Source: Pseudomonas graminis (lineage in GTDB: Bacteria; Pseudomonadota; Gammaproteobacteria; Pseudomonadales; Pseudomonadaceae). From it: 64,000 nt of DNA. The position numbers and the translations under genes were made by a program. This document shows positions 9,696 to 19,120 of this stretch, one piece after another (within the stretch, counting starts at the first letter, position 1; each line of letters begins with the position of its first letter). The notes beneath the pieces are model-generated. The model saw only the letters and a list, made by a program, of their open reading frames with translations, had not been told where the DNA came from and ran no database searches. The stretch covers positions 1 to 64,000 of the forward strand of contig NZ_MTSB01000003.1 of the NCBI RefSeq assembly GCF_002093745.1. The letters run 5' to 3'.

Positions 9696-12600
9696 TCAGG
9701 GTGACCCTGACGTGTTATGTGCCAGGGATTTTGTGAAACGCTTGAAGAGCTGCAGCAAATCGTCCACGTAGGTAAAAATGACCGGGACCACCAGCAGGCT
9801 GAGCAGTGTCGAGGTAATCAGCCCCCCGATCACCACCACGGCCATCGGCTGCCTGAACCCCGGATCGGCACCCACTCCGATCGCGGTCGGCAGCATACCG
9901 GCGCCCATCGCGATGGTGGTCATCAGAATCGGCCGCGCCCGTTTGTGGCAGGCGTCGACCACGGCCTGATAGCGGTTCATGCCCAGGTCGCGGCGCGCAA
10001 GAATGGCGTAATCCACCAGCAGAATCGAGTTTTTGGTCACGATGCCCATCAACATCAGCAGGCCGATGATCGATGACAGCGAGAAACTCAAATCACAGGC
10101 CAGCAGCGCCAGCAAGGCGCCCCCCAGCGAAAGCGGCAGTGCCGAGAGAATGGTCGCCGGTTGCAGGAAGTCGTGAAACAGCAGAACCAGCACGGCATAA
10201 ATGCAAAATACGCCGATGGCCATGGTCAGGCCAAAACTGCCAAACAGCTCGCTCATCAACTGCACTTCACCCTGCTCGACCAGCTTGACTCCCGCCGGCA
10301 GATGCGCAATGCCGGGCAATCGGCGAACCTGATCCATCACCTCCCCCAGGCTGCGCCCGTTGAGTTCGATAGACAGCGTGACATTACGCTGGCGGTCCAG
10401 CCGGTCGATCTGTGCCGGCCCGCTGCCCATGCTCAGTTCGCCCAGCGAGGCGAGTGCGACCTGACCGTCGCTGCCTTTTACGCGCAACTGGGCGATGCGC
10501 TCCATGTCGCTGCGCAGGCCCGGCTCCATGCGCACCCGCAGGTCCACCTGGCGCTGCGAAAGGTTGATCTTGCCCAGCGCCGACGAATAATTGCCATAAG
10601 TGGCCAGGCGCAATGTGTCGGCAATCTGCTGGCTGGTGATGCCCAACTGCGCGGCCCGCACATAGTCCGGCGTGAGCTGCACTTCCGGTGTCTGCAAGGC
10701 CGCGCTGGAGGCAATATTGCCCACACCGTTCAATTGCCGCAGTTGCGGCTCGATGTCCAGAGCGGTCCGCTCAAGCAGCGCACCGTCTTCGCTGGCGAGA
10801 ACGATGTCGAGCTTTTCTCCGTTGCCATCACCGCCCACACTGATTCGTGCGCCCGGTAACGAACGCAGCGCCTCGCGCATGCGGGCTTCCAGGGCCGTCT
10901 GGCTTACATCGCGTTCCTGGCGCCTGACCAGCTCGACCGTCAGCGTTGCCTTATTGAGTGCAGCGCCTTCCCCGCCCTCGCTGCCCGCCGAGCCCACCAC
11001 TGCAAAGACATGCCGGACGCCTTGCAGCGGACGAACCCGATCGCTGGCCTGACGCGCCAGGTCAGCGGTCTGTTGCAGCGCAGTGCCTGGTGGCAACTCC
11101 AGCGTGATGGTCGACCGGGCGATGTCCTGGGCCGGAAGAAAGCTGGTGGGCAGAAAACCGATCAGTGCCAGCGACCCGGCAAAGAACAGTGCGGCCAGCG
11201 CCATGCTGGTCTTGCGCCATTCCAGGCTGCGGTGAATCCACACCAGATAGCGCTGCATCAGCCAGCCGTCGCGCTCGACGTGGTTGACGGGTTTCAGAAA
11301 CACTGCGGCCATCATGGGCGTCAGCAAGCGAGCCACCAGCAATGAAAAGAGCAAGGCTGCTGACGCCGTGACGCCAAACTGCACGAACAGCCGGCCCGCG
11401 ACGCCACCCATGAACGCGGTGGGCAGGAACACGGCCACCAGCGTCACGGTGGTGGCAATGACGGCCAGGCCGATTTCGTCAGCGGCTTCCATCGCGGCCT
11501 GTCGTGGGCTTTTGCCCATGCGCAGATGGCGAGCGATGTTCTCCACCTCGACAATGGCGTCGTCCACCAGAATGCCGATGATCAGCGCCAGTGCCAGCAG
11601 CGACACGGTATTCAGGGTAAAGCCGGCGAAGTACATCAGGCCGAAGGTAGGAATGATCGACAGCGGCAACGCGGTGGCCACGATCAGCATGGCGCGCAGA
11701 TCGCGCAGGAACCACCAGACCACCAGGACCGCCAGCAGAATCCCCTCGTACAGCAGGTTCATCGAGTCGTGATAGTTTTCCAGGATCGGCGCGGAACTGT
11801 CGCTGACTTCTGTCAGGCGGATGCCTGGCTGACTGCTGACGAACGCGGCGACTGCCTTGCGCACTTCGGCAGCCATGCTGACGTCCGAAAACCCAAGGGA
11901 GCGGATCACCTGAACACCGGTGACCGGGCGACCGTCGAGAAAGGCCATTGACTGACGTTCAGCGTGGTGATCGCGAATCGTCGCCAGTTGGTGCAGGGCA
12001 AACGAACGCCCGTCACCGACCGGCACGTCGATGGCACCGAGCGCTTGAGGGTCGTCGATCCGGCCCAGCGTGCGTACCGCCATCCGGCCACTGCCCAGGG
12101 TTGCCAGCCCCCCCGAATTGTCGATCTGCATCGCTTTTAGCGGCGTTTCGATGTCCGCCACGCTCAGCCCCAACCCGGCCATCATTGCCGGGTTCAGGTC
12201 GACCTGAACCTCACGTTCGACCCCGCCGACGCGAACCACCTGTGCGACACCCTTGACCTTCAACAGGTGCTTGCTCAGCTCGTTGTCGACAAACCAGGAC
12301 AGCGCCTCTTCGTCCATGCCCGGCGCATCGATGAAATACGTCAGGACCGGCGTGTCATGGACGGTCAGCCTGGACACACTGGGCGTGTCCAGGCTGGCGG
12401 GCAGCTCGGCCATTGCGCTGTCAACGGCATTGCGGACCTCGTTGAGGGCTTCATTGCCATCCTTTTCAATGGCAAAACTCACATTGATCTCGACACTGCC
12501 GGAGGTGATGGTCGTGCTCACATGCTTGAGCAACCGAAGCGACGACAGGCGATCTTCCAGCTTGCGCGCCACCTCGGTTTCCAGCTGCTCGGGGGCCGCG

Positions 12601-12758
12601 CCTTCCAGCGACGCACTGATCGTGACCGTGGGCAGATCGACATCCGGAAAGTCCTGGATTCCCAGCCGTTGCAATCCGATACACCCCAGCACGCCCAGCA
12701 GAATGAACAGCATGATCGCCGGGACAGGGTAACGAATCGACAGCGACGACAGCGTCAT
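9696..12758 (-). CDS. pseC: RND efflux pump inner-membrane transporter PseC
   Basis: 1020 residues, the normal size for an AcrB/MexF-type proton-driven RND transporter. The N-terminus begins with a first membrane helix (YPVPAIMLFILLGVLGCIGL), followed by a large periplasmic loop. The essential proton-relay aspartates are visible in 'GILVDDAIVEVEN' (about residue 400), and a second helix bundle lies near residues 850-1000. The ATG overlaps the pseB stop (ATGA), so the three genes are translationally coupled. In P. syringae the PseABC system is associated with the syr-syp island and contributes to secretion of syringomycin and syringopeptin; the same neighbourhood here supports that role. Confidence 0.92.
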   Translation of the reverse strand: MTLSSLSIRYPVPAIMLFILLGVLGCIGLQRLGIQDFPDVDLPTVTISASLEGAAPEQLETEVARKLEDRLSSLRLLKHVSTTITSGSVEINVSFAIEKDGNEALNEVRNAVDSAMAELPASLDTPSVSRLTVHDTPVLTYFIDAPGMDEEALSWFVDNELSKHLLKVKGVAQVVRVGGVEREVQVDLNPAMMAGLGLSVADIETPLKAMQIDNSGGLATLGSGRMAVRTLGRIDDPQALGAIDVPVGDGRSFALHQLATIRDHHAERQSMAFLDGRPVTGVQVIRSLGFSDVSMAAEVRKAVAAFVSSQPGIRLTEVSDSSAPILENYHDSMNLLYEGILLAVLVVWWFLRDLRAMLIVATALPLSIIPTFGLMYFAGFTLNTVSLLALALIIGILVDDAIVEVENIARHLRMGKSPRQAAMEAADEIGLAVIATTVTLVAVFLPTAFMGGVAGRLFVQFGVTASAALLFSLLVARLLTPMMAAVFLKPVNHVERDGWLMQRYLVWIHRSLEWRKTSMALAALFFAGSLALIGFLPTSFLPAQDIARSTITLELPPGTALQQTADLARQASDRVRPLQGVRHVFAVVGSAGSEGGEGAALNKATLTVELVRRQERDVSQTALEARMREALRSLPGARISVGGDGNGEKLDIVLASEDGALLERTALDIEPQLRQLNGVGNIASSAALQTPEVQLTPDYVRAAQLGITSQQIADTLRLATYGNYSSALGKINLSQRQVDLRVRMEPGLRSDMERIAQLRVKGSDGQVALASLGELSMGSGPAQIDRLDRQRNVTLSIELNGRSLGEVMDQVRRLPGIAHLPAGVKLVEQGEVQLMSELFGSFGLTMAIGVFCIYAVLVLLFHDFLQPATILSALPLSLGGALLALLACDLSFSLSSIIGLLMLMGIVTKNSILLVDYAILARRDLGMNRYQAVVDACHKRARPILMTTIAMGAGMLPTAIGVGADPGFRQPMAVVVIGGLITSTLLSLLVVPVIFTYVDDLLQLFKRFTKSLAHNTSGSP

Positions 12759-13867
12759 GGTTGTGTCGCTCGCGAAGCCACGGGCGTGACCTGCGCACCG
12801 TCACTCAGAAACGCACCGCCGGACAATACAAGGGTCTGTTGCTGATCCACGCCGGAGACAATCTCCAGCGCATTGTCGCGGCGGCGGCCCACGTCCACGC
12901 GCCGCTGGGTCACGCGATTGTCTGCCCCCACGACAAACACCCACGAACGACCGTCACGCAAAATGACCGCGCTGTCCGGCACCGTCAGGGCAGGCGCTGA
13001 TGCCAGCTCGATATGGCCACTGGCGTACATGCCGGAACGCGCGCCAGTGTCAGGGGGAAGCGCCACGTACACAAGCGCTCTGCCTGTGGTTCTGTCGAGA
13101 ATCGGCGAGACCAGACGCACCTGCCCGGCCACCGACTGGCCACCCGGCAGGGTCAGGCGAGCCTGTTGCCCGGGGCGAACGCTGATCAACTGCCGGGCGT
13201 CCAGCTCGGCCTGCCATTCAATGCGGCTACCGCGCTCAAGACGGAACATTTCGGTGCCCGCGTCGACTACGCTGCCCAGCAAGGCGCTGCGCGATGACAC
13301 TGTTCCGTCATCGACCGCCACGATGCGCGTCTGCCCCAACCGGATGCGAATACTCTGCATGTCAGCCCTGGCCGCCGCCAGCTCGGCTTTGGCGGTGTCC
13401 ACGGCGATTCGGTATTGCTCGCTTTGCTGGCTTGAAAGCACACCGGTGGTGCCGACCACCTCGGCACGCCGGAGGTCCGATTGTGCCTTGCGAAGGTTTG
13501 CCTGCGCCTGATCGACAGTCGCCTGCTGTTTGCTCTGTTCGGCCAGCAGGCTGTCCTGCGACAGCGTTGCCAGCAGTTGACCCTTGCTGACCTTGTCACC
13601 GATATCGGCATGAAGGCTGGCGATCCGCAAACTGCCGGTTTCAGCACTGATCACGGCCTCCTGCCAGGGCAGCAAACGCCCGCTGGCAGTGACTTCGTTG
13701 GGCCAGACCTGCTTTTGCGCCTGAGTGGTTTCGACACTCAGGCTGCTGGTGTCGCTCACGGTTTCGGGGGCGGAAGAATCTGAGCGATGCCAGATCAAAA
13801 CGCCGAACAACAGAACCACCCCCAGCGTCAGCAGGCTCCAGGCCCGTTTGCGGCGATCAAGTCTCAA
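12755..13867 (-). CDS. pseB: Membrane fusion (periplasmic adaptor) protein PseB
   Basis: About 370 residues with one N-terminal membrane anchor (SLLTLGVVLLFGVLIW), a biotinyl-lipoyl-like half, an alpha-helical hairpin ('QATVDQAQANLRKAQSDLRRAEV') and beta-barrel domains, as in HlyD/AcrA adaptors of RND pumps. I place the start at a TTG (13867) that overlaps the pseA stop (TTGA) and has GGAG 7 nt upstream; an ATG at 13924 would extend the protein 19 residues into pseA. It bridges PseC and PseA. Confidence 0.88.
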   Translation of the reverse strand: MRLDRRKRAWSLLTLGVVLLFGVLIWHRSDSSAPETVSDTSSLSVETTQAQKQVWPNEVTASGRLLPWQEAVISAETGSLRIASLHADIGDKVSKGQLLATLSQDSLLAEQSKQQATVDQAQANLRKAQSDLRRAEVVGTTGVLSSQQSEQYRIAVDTAKAELAAARADMQSIRIRLGQTRIVAVDDGTVSSRSALLGSVVDAGTEMFRLERGSRIEWQAELDARQLISVRPGQQARLTLPGGQSVAGQVRLVSPILDRTTGRALVYVALPPDTGARSGMYASGHIELASAPALTVPDSAVILRDGRSWVFVVGADNRVTQRRVDVGRRRDNALEIVSGVDQQQTLVLSGGAFLSDGAQVTPVASRATQP

Positions 13868-15297
13868 GACCTTTCTCCGCGCGAAGCCTGCGCCACTGGA
13901 AGGTGCGCAGCGTCGGCCTGCCATCCGCCGCCCAACGCCTTGTAAAGCGCGATCCAGTAGCTCACCTGTTCCTGTTGCAAGGTGATCAGTTCGATTTGTG
14001 CATCAAGTGCCGAGCGTCTGGCCACTTCGCGGTCCAGCACGCTCACGCCACCCGCCTGCCAGGACTTGTCCACGGCCTGAAAATAGTTGCGATAGCCTTC
14101 AGTGGCGCGTTCGACATCGCCTTCACGACGCCGTGCTGCGTCCAGCCGGACCAGCGCCTGCTCGACTTCGCCGACAGCGTTGCGCAAGGTTTGTCTGTAA
14201 TCGGCAAGCGCCGAGTCGTAGGCGGCTTCGGCACTGTTTACCGTGGCCCGACCTCGTCCGCCGTCCAGTAACGGCAGTGAAAGCAAGGGTGCCATCGTCC
14301 AGCCCCTTAGTAGTTGGCCACTTTGGGTGCCGACCTGAAAAGATCCGGAAAGGCTCAGGGTGGGCCAGCGCTGAGCCTTGGCGACGCCGATGTCAGCGCT
14401 GGCGGCGGCCAGATCGCGCTCACGTGAGGCCAGATCAGGTCGCTGGCGTACCAGATCGGCCGGAATGCTCGTGACCGCCAACTGCGCGGGCGTTGGCAGA
14501 ACGGCCGGTGCGCGCTCAAGTAATGTGCGCACTCGGGTCTCGTCGCTGCCGGTCAGTTGGGTGAGGGTCTTGATCAGCAGGTCGCATTCACTTTGCTGAT
14601 CGATCAGGGTCGACTGGCTGCTGGCCGCCGATGCCTGGGTCAGGGACAGGTCGGCAGGTGCCGTGAAGCCCGCCTTGAGAGACAGGTCGGTCAGCTCAGC
14701 GGTTTGCCGCTGCGATTCAAGCTGCTCCTGGTAGGCCTGCACCCGCTTTTGGCAGCCCCGGTATTGAACGTAGTCATCCGCGACTTCGGCGGCCAATGAC
14801 ACGCGTGCGTCATGCCAGTCATCGATGCGTGCCTGAATACGATTGCCTGCGGCTTCGCGGCTTCGTCGAAACTCACCGAACAGGTCGATTTCCCAGGACG
14901 CATCCAGCCGGGCCGAGGACGACGAATACACCTCCCCTGTGCCGGCTTCGCGTTCGCCAGTCCGGCTGCGGGTCAATTGGCCCTGTAGCTTCGGCGCTGC
15001 ATCCGACTGGCTGATATCCAGTGTCGCCCTGGCCTGAAGAATGCTGGCCCGCGCCTGATCGAGTGTCGGGCTGTCCGCCTCGGCCCAGGCGAGTAATTGT
15101 TCAAGTGGTGCGTCGTTGAATTGCTGCCACCAGCCGGACAGCGCTTTGACGCTGGCGCCATGCGGCAGCGGCGCCTGCCATCCGGCAGGTAACGGTATTG
15201 CCGGGGGCTGGTAGTCAGGCCCCAGCACACACCCGCTGATGATCAGGGCGCAGAACACCGGCAGCGCTCGATGCGCTGCCGCTTTGAAGTTATTCAT
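13864..15297 (-). CDS. pseA: Outer-membrane efflux lipoprotein PseA (OprM/NodT family)
   Basis: 477 residues from the ATG at 15297 (AAGAGGA upstream). The N-terminus is a lipoprotein signal peptide with lipobox 'LIISGC' followed by 'VLGPDYQPP', typical of NodT/OprM factors. Two outer-membrane efflux repeats follow, including 'RPDLASRERDLAAASADIGVAKAQRWPTL'. It forms the outer-membrane channel of the PseABC pump. A longer frame to 15402 exists, but the added residues precede the signal peptide and look non-coding. A degenerate syr-syp-like element lies 80 nt upstream. Confidence 0.9.
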   Translation of the reverse strand: MNNFKAAAHRALPVFCALIISGCVLGPDYQPPAIPLPAGWQAPLPHGASVKALSGWWQQFNDAPLEQLLAWAEADSPTLDQARASILQARATLDISQSDAAPKLQGQLTRSRTGEREAGTGEVYSSSSARLDASWEIDLFGEFRRSREAAGNRIQARIDDWHDARVSLAAEVADDYVQYRGCQKRVQAYQEQLESQRQTAELTDLSLKAGFTAPADLSLTQASAASSQSTLIDQQSECDLLIKTLTQLTGSDETRVRTLLERAPAVLPTPAQLAVTSIPADLVRQRPDLASRERDLAAASADIGVAKAQRWPTLSLSGSFQVGTQSGQLLRGWTMAPLLSLPLLDGGRGRATVNSAEAAYDSALADYRQTLRNAVGEVEQALVRLDAARRREGDVERATEGYRNYFQAVDKSWQAGGVSVLDREVARRSALDAQIELITLQQEQVSYWIALYKALGGGWQADAAHLPVAQASRGERS

Positions 15298-15377
15298 GGC
15301 GTCCTCTTGAAGCCCGGACACAGGGTCAGGCGCTCGACTGCATTTCACGGCGCTATTGAAGCGTTTGCCACCGGTAC

Positions 15378-15401
15378 TGTCTGGCGAGGAAAGCGGGGAC
15401 A
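15378..15401 (-). promoter_or_regulatory. Degenerate syr-syp-like element upstream of pseA
   Basis: On the minus strand the element starts TGTCCCCGCTTTCC and ends AGACA. The left half resembles the other boxes, but the TGTC/GACA arms are 16 rather than 12 bp apart. It ends 80 nt before the pseA ATG and lies about 117 nt before the divergent dat gene. Confidence 0.35.
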
Positions 15402-15518
15402 TTGGCGCTCTTGAAATTGTCGCTGCCGGGCCTGTGCAGCAGAATCGAAGAACATCACGCGAGCGGTAAAGACGACTCGCAATCGATGCCCTTCCTCAAG
15501 GCAAGCGAGTGACTGAAT

Positions 15519-16835
15519 ATGCAAGAGTTGAGCTATCTGAATAACGTCGAATCCAATGCAAGAACCTACGCCGCGACCTTCCAGCGTCTGTTCGTGAGTG
15601 GTAACGGCTCCCGTATCAAGGACGACCAGGGTCAGGAATACCTCGACTGTCTGGCCAATGCGGGCACCCTTGCACTGGGCCACAATAACGAGACCGTGCG
15701 CGAAGCGGTGCTGGGCTTTCTCGGCACTGACCAGTTGCAACAGGGACTGGACCTGGCGACGCCGGCCAAGCACGAGTTCGTGCAGACCCTGTTTTCGACG
15801 TTGCCGGAGCCGATGCGCCACAACAGCAAGATTCTGTTTTGTGGCCCGAGCGGATCGGACGCGGTGGAAGCGGCCATCAAGCTGGCGCGCCATTACACCC
15901 AGCGCTCGACGCTGATGGCGTTCCACGGCGGCTATCACGGCATGACCGCCGGGGCGCTGTCGGCAATGGGCAACCTCAAGCCCAAGATGAACGTCGGTGC
16001 GGTCAACCCTGGCACCCACTTCCTGCCCTTCCCCTACACCCTGCGCTGCCCGTTCGGCACCGACGGTAAACTCACCGATCAGTTGTCCATCGAATACATC
16101 CGCACTGTGCTCACCGACCCCGAAGGCGGCGTGCAAAAACCTGCGGCGGTGATTGTCGAGGTGGTCCAGGGCGAAGGTGGCTGCATTCCTGCGTCGGCGA
16201 CCTGGCTGCGCGAGCTGCGTGAAATCACCCGGGAACAGGAAATCCTGCTGATCATCGACGAAGTGCAGACCGGCCTGGGCCGTACCGGCAGCACCTTCGC
16301 GATTGACCATTCAGGCGTGGTGCCGGACATTCTGGTGCTGTCCAAGGCCATCGGCGGCGGCTACCCGCTGTCTGTGATCGTCTTCGCCGAACACCTCGAC
16401 ACCTGGGGCGCCGGCATGCACGCGGGGACGTTCCGCGGCAACCAGATCGCAATGGTGGCGGGTGCGGCAACGATCGGCTACGTGCAGAAGAACAACCTGG
16501 CGGCACAGGCTCAGGCCAAAGGCGAGATACTGGCCAGCGGGCTGAAGACCATTGCGCAACGTTACCCGGCACTGGTCGACGTGCGGGGTCGCGGGCTGAT
16601 GCTGGGGGTGGAGATCGCGCACCCGGGCAAGCAAGGACGCACCGGGCCTGGCAACTCGCAACTGGCACGTGCCATCAAGCTCAACTGCTTTGAAAACGGC
16701 CTGATCATCGAGACCGGTGGCCGTCACAGTTCGGTGCTGCGCTTCCTGCCGGCGCTGACGATCAGCGAACAGGAAGTCGGCATGGTGCTGGAACGTTTCG
16801 AAGACTCCGTCGCAGCGGCCAGCAAGGCACGCTGA
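15519..16835 (+). CDS. dat: Diaminobutyrate-2-oxoglutarate aminotransferase (class III, PLP)
   Basis: 438 residues of the class III aminotransferase fold. The PLP pocket motifs are visible: 'CGPSGSDAVEAAIKLAR' (about 109-125), 'LLIIDEVQTGLGRTG' (about 244-258) and the Schiff-base lysine in 'LVLSKAIGGG' (K about 276). The family makes L-2,4-diaminobutyrate from aspartate semialdehyde with glutamate as amino donor. Two A domains of the nearby mycin synthetase carry Dab signatures, so this is the expected precursor gene, and dat is part of the syr-syp island in P. syringae. The ribosome site is weak (AAGG too far, GAGTGA near). Confidence 0.9.
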   Translation: MQELSYLNNVESNARTYAATFQRLFVSGNGSRIKDDQGQEYLDCLANAGTLALGHNNETVREAVLGFLGTDQLQQGLDLATPAKHEFVQTLFSTLPEPMRHNSKILFCGPSGSDAVEAAIKLARHYTQRSTLMAFHGGYHGMTAGALSAMGNLKPKMNVGAVNPGTHFLPFPYTLRCPFGTDGKLTDQLSIEYIRTVLTDPEGGVQKPAAVIVEVVQGEGGCIPASATWLRELREITREQEILLIIDEVQTGLGRTGSTFAIDHSGVVPDILVLSKAIGGGYPLSVIVFAEHLDTWGAGMHAGTFRGNQIAMVAGAATIGYVQKNNLAAQAQAKGEILASGLKTIAQRYPALVDVRGRGLMLGVEIAHPGKQGRTGPGNSQLARAIKLNCFENGLIIETGGRHSSVLRFLPALTISEQEVGMVLERFEDSVAAASKAR

Positions 16836-16844
16836 ACCCCCTTC

Positions 16845-16862
16845 GCCGCCCTGCGGGGCGGC
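16845..16862 (+). terminator. Hairpin after dat
   Basis: GCCGCCC-TGCG-GGGCGGC forms a perfect 7-bp GC stem 9 nt after the dat stop codon. There is no T run afterwards, so it may be a weak or Rho-assisted terminator. Confidence 0.45.
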
Positions 16863-16915
16863 ACCTTCTGTAGACCCTCCCTCCCGCGCTACCCTCCTGC
16901 ATGCCCCGGTAGTCT

Positions 16916-17165
16916 TTCAACCTGCGTGCGTCTATTCACGGCTGTTTCGCGAGCGAGCTTGCGTCCGTCGGCGCCGGGTGCTGCTTTTTGCGGTTGCAGG
17001 CTCTGCACGTAAAGTGGCTGCGCTCGGTGATGCTGCGTTAAAAACAGGGTCGGATGCGAGTCCAGTCGGAATGCTCATTGACAACCGGTAGACGCCGCTT
17101 ACTCGCCTGCTTTTGCCTTGCCTGACCTTCGCTCGCCGACTTTTCGTACAGAGTCTGAAAACCAT
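16916..17165. repeat. Probable dispersed intergenic repeat of P. syringae type
   Basis: The stretch with 'GCGAGCGAGCTTGCGTC', 'GTGATGCTGCGTTAAAAA' and 'CTTCGCTCGCCGACTTTTCG' resembles, from memory, an intergenic sequence recurring in P. syringae genomes. It has no credible gene. I see only one copy here, so the repeat status is recognition rather than proof. Confidence 0.4.
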
Positions 17166-17195
17166 CAGGATGAACGGGCGGTGTTTATGACAGGC

Positions 17196-17229
17196 AAAAA
17201 AAACCCGACCCCTATATGAAAGGGCCGGG
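17196..17229 (-). terminator. Rho-independent terminator of syrD
   Basis: On the minus strand CCCGGCCC pairs with GGGTCGGG (one G-U pair) around a short AT-rich loop and is followed by eight Ts. It lies about 20 nt after the syrD stop. Confidence 0.85.
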
Positions 17230-17246
17230 CTGCAGGGTCAAGCGTT

Positions 17247-18941
17247 TCAGGCTTGCTTGTCGCGGATCGCGCAGTTGATGTCGGAGACGATCTGGCCGTC
17301 GGCCAGCTTGATGATGCGGTCGGCCAGCTGGAAGTACTGGTCGTCGTGGGTAATGATCAGGATGGTCTTGCCACGGCGTTTCAGGTCCGGGAGCAGTTCT
17401 TCATAGAAGAACCGTTTGAACGGTGGGTCCTGATCCGCAGCCCACTCATCCAGCACGTAGACCGGACGGTCTTCCAGGTAGGCACAGACCAGCGCCAGAC
17501 GCTTCTGCTGGCCATAGGAGAGTGCTTTCAGGGTCGAATAACCGTGCCCTTCGATTTTGATCTTGTCTGCCAGACCCAGGGTCGTCAGGTACTTTTGCGC
17601 AAGGGCCGAACTCGCTTCCTTCTCGTCAGGTCCGATCAGGCGATTGAACAGGTGGAAGTCCGAGAACACCGCCGAGAACAGGTCCCGGTATTCGCTGCGG
17701 TTCTTGTCGCTGATGTCCATGCCATCGAGCTGAACATGCCCCTGTCGCGGGATATAAAGACCGCACAGCACTTTGGCCAGGGTACTTTTGCCGCAACCGT
17801 TGCCGCCGACGATATAGATCAACTCACCCGAGCGAATCTCCAGATCGACAGGCCCCAAGGCGAACGAGGAGTCGGTATCGGCGCCCTGATAGTCCATTTT
17901 CACGCCCTTGAGCGATATTTTGGCCCAAGGTTTTTGAGGGAAGTGCAGCAGCTTGGGCGTCTCGACGTCCACGATGGCCGGGTGCTTGTCGTTGATGCCG
18001 AACCCGAACTCTGCCAGCCGGCTGCTGGCAACACGGCCCTGAGCCAGAATCGGCATGGCGGACACCAGCAGCGACAACGGCCCCATGATGTAAAGCACGG
18101 CCAGCACGCTGGCGGTCAGGATGGCCGGGTCAAGCGCGGCGAACCGTGGGGCCACGAACAGCAGGCAGCCCAGCAACACCGAAAGCGTCAGTTGCCCGAC
18201 ATTGTCGCCGGCGCTGAACCACAGCCGTTCGATGAAATTGAAGCGTGCCACCCGGGTGGACGATGCGTCGATGGCCGAACGGCTGAACCAGTCACGGCGG
18301 ATACCGTTGAGCTTGAGTTCCTTGAGACCGAACACCAGCGCATGGGTGTATTCATTGAACGAGGTGAATTCGTCACGCACCCGGTTCGAGACCATCACAC
18401 CGCTGGTGAAGAAGAACAGATAAAGCACCACACCCAGCAACATCAACGACAGGGTAACGGCAAATACCACCCATGACAGATAAGCCAGGTAGGCGATGCC
18501 GAACAGAAAGACTGCCGATTCGACCAGCACGGTCGGTATGACGATCAGTGTGGTGTTGAGCTGAGGAATGTCGTTGGTCAGCATGGTCAGCACGTTGGCA
18601 GGCCCGCGTCTGTCCACCTCCTCCAGCGGCGTGCCGAGAATCTTGCGGCACAGGGCAATGCGCAGCCGCGTCATGATGCGCATGCTTGCATAGGCTGGAA
18701 AGAATGCTGCGCAGTTGCGGAAGATCAAGGCCACGATGCTCAACCCGATGAACCAGTACAGCGCATTGAGCCTGGAGCCTTCCGTGTGGATGGCGTCGTT
18801 GATTACATTGATGACTGCAATGGAAGCGACGCCGCTGATGATCCCGGTCAACAGGGTAAGCAGGGTCAGCCAGGGATGGCTGCGCCATAACAGCTTTATG
18901 ATGGAACCCGGTCCGGGCTTTGTCTGTTGCTCGCTGCTCAT
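17247..18941 (-). CDS. syrD: ABC-type cyclic lipopeptide exporter SyrD
   Basis: 564 residues: an N-terminal block of about six membrane helices (residues 15-300) fused to an ATPase domain. Walker A is 'GGNGCGKST' (about 374-382), the signature is 'LSYGQQKR' (about 475), and Walker B is 'PVYVLDEWAADQDP' (about 495). Length and order match the PvdE/SyrD family of cyclic-peptide exporters. The gene has AAGGA 9 nt before its ATG and a strong terminator behind it. SyrD is the inner-membrane secretion protein for syringomycin in P. syringae; here it would export the mycin, perhaps the peptin too, working with PseABC. Confidence 0.93.
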   Translation of the reverse strand: MSSEQQTKPGPGSIIKLLWRSHPWLTLLTLLTGIISGVASIAVINVINDAIHTEGSRLNALYWFIGLSIVALIFRNCAAFFPAYASMRIMTRLRIALCRKILGTPLEEVDRRGPANVLTMLTNDIPQLNTTLIVIPTVLVESAVFLFGIAYLAYLSWVVFAVTLSLMLLGVVLYLFFFTSGVMVSNRVRDEFTSFNEYTHALVFGLKELKLNGIRRDWFSRSAIDASSTRVARFNFIERLWFSAGDNVGQLTLSVLLGCLLFVAPRFAALDPAILTASVLAVLYIMGPLSLLVSAMPILAQGRVASSRLAEFGFGINDKHPAIVDVETPKLLHFPQKPWAKISLKGVKMDYQGADTDSSFALGPVDLEIRSGELIYIVGGNGCGKSTLAKVLCGLYIPRQGHVQLDGMDISDKNRSEYRDLFSAVFSDFHLFNRLIGPDEKEASSALAQKYLTTLGLADKIKIEGHGYSTLKALSYGQQKRLALVCAYLEDRPVYVLDEWAADQDPPFKRFFYEELLPDLKRRGKTILIITHDDQYFQLADRIIKLADGQIVSDINCAIRDKQA

Positions 18942-19079
18942 TGATCAATATCCTTGAAATGGACGGGCCAGATGGCGGTACTGTGCGCTGCCCGCAGGCC
19001 GCCGGGGGCTTGTCGAAGCGCACGCGGGAAGTGCTGATGAATGCTGGAAAAACAGTGTACGGAAGACGTGCGCCGTGGC

Positions 19080-19099
19080 TGTCCCGGACTCCGAGTACA
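19080..19099. promoter_or_regulatory. Possible syr-syp box upstream of syrD
   Basis: TGTCCCGGACTCCGAGTACA on the plus strand has the TGTC arm, the CCG of the published consensus and a TACA right arm with one mismatch. It sits between the 3' end of syrP and syrD, 138 nt upstream of the syrD ATG. Its better half faces away from syrD, which lowers my confidence. Confidence 0.35.
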
Positions 19100-19120
19100 A
19101 GCCCTGAAAAGCACACCCCT

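Larger units (their letters stand above)
16836..17246. other. Intergenic region between dat and syrD
   Basis: No gene is supported. It holds a GC-rich hairpin after dat (16845-16862), a stretch resembling a Pseudomonas dispersed repeat (16916-17165) and the syrD terminator (17196-17229). A 77-codon minus-strand frame inside the repeat is low-complexity (Ser/Arg/Ala-rich) and not a credible protein. Confidence 0.6.

Noticed and set aside
16932..17165. A 77-codon minus-strand frame between dat and syrD
   Set aside because: Ser/Arg/Ala-rich translation of a probable intergenic repeat; no ribosome site or motif.
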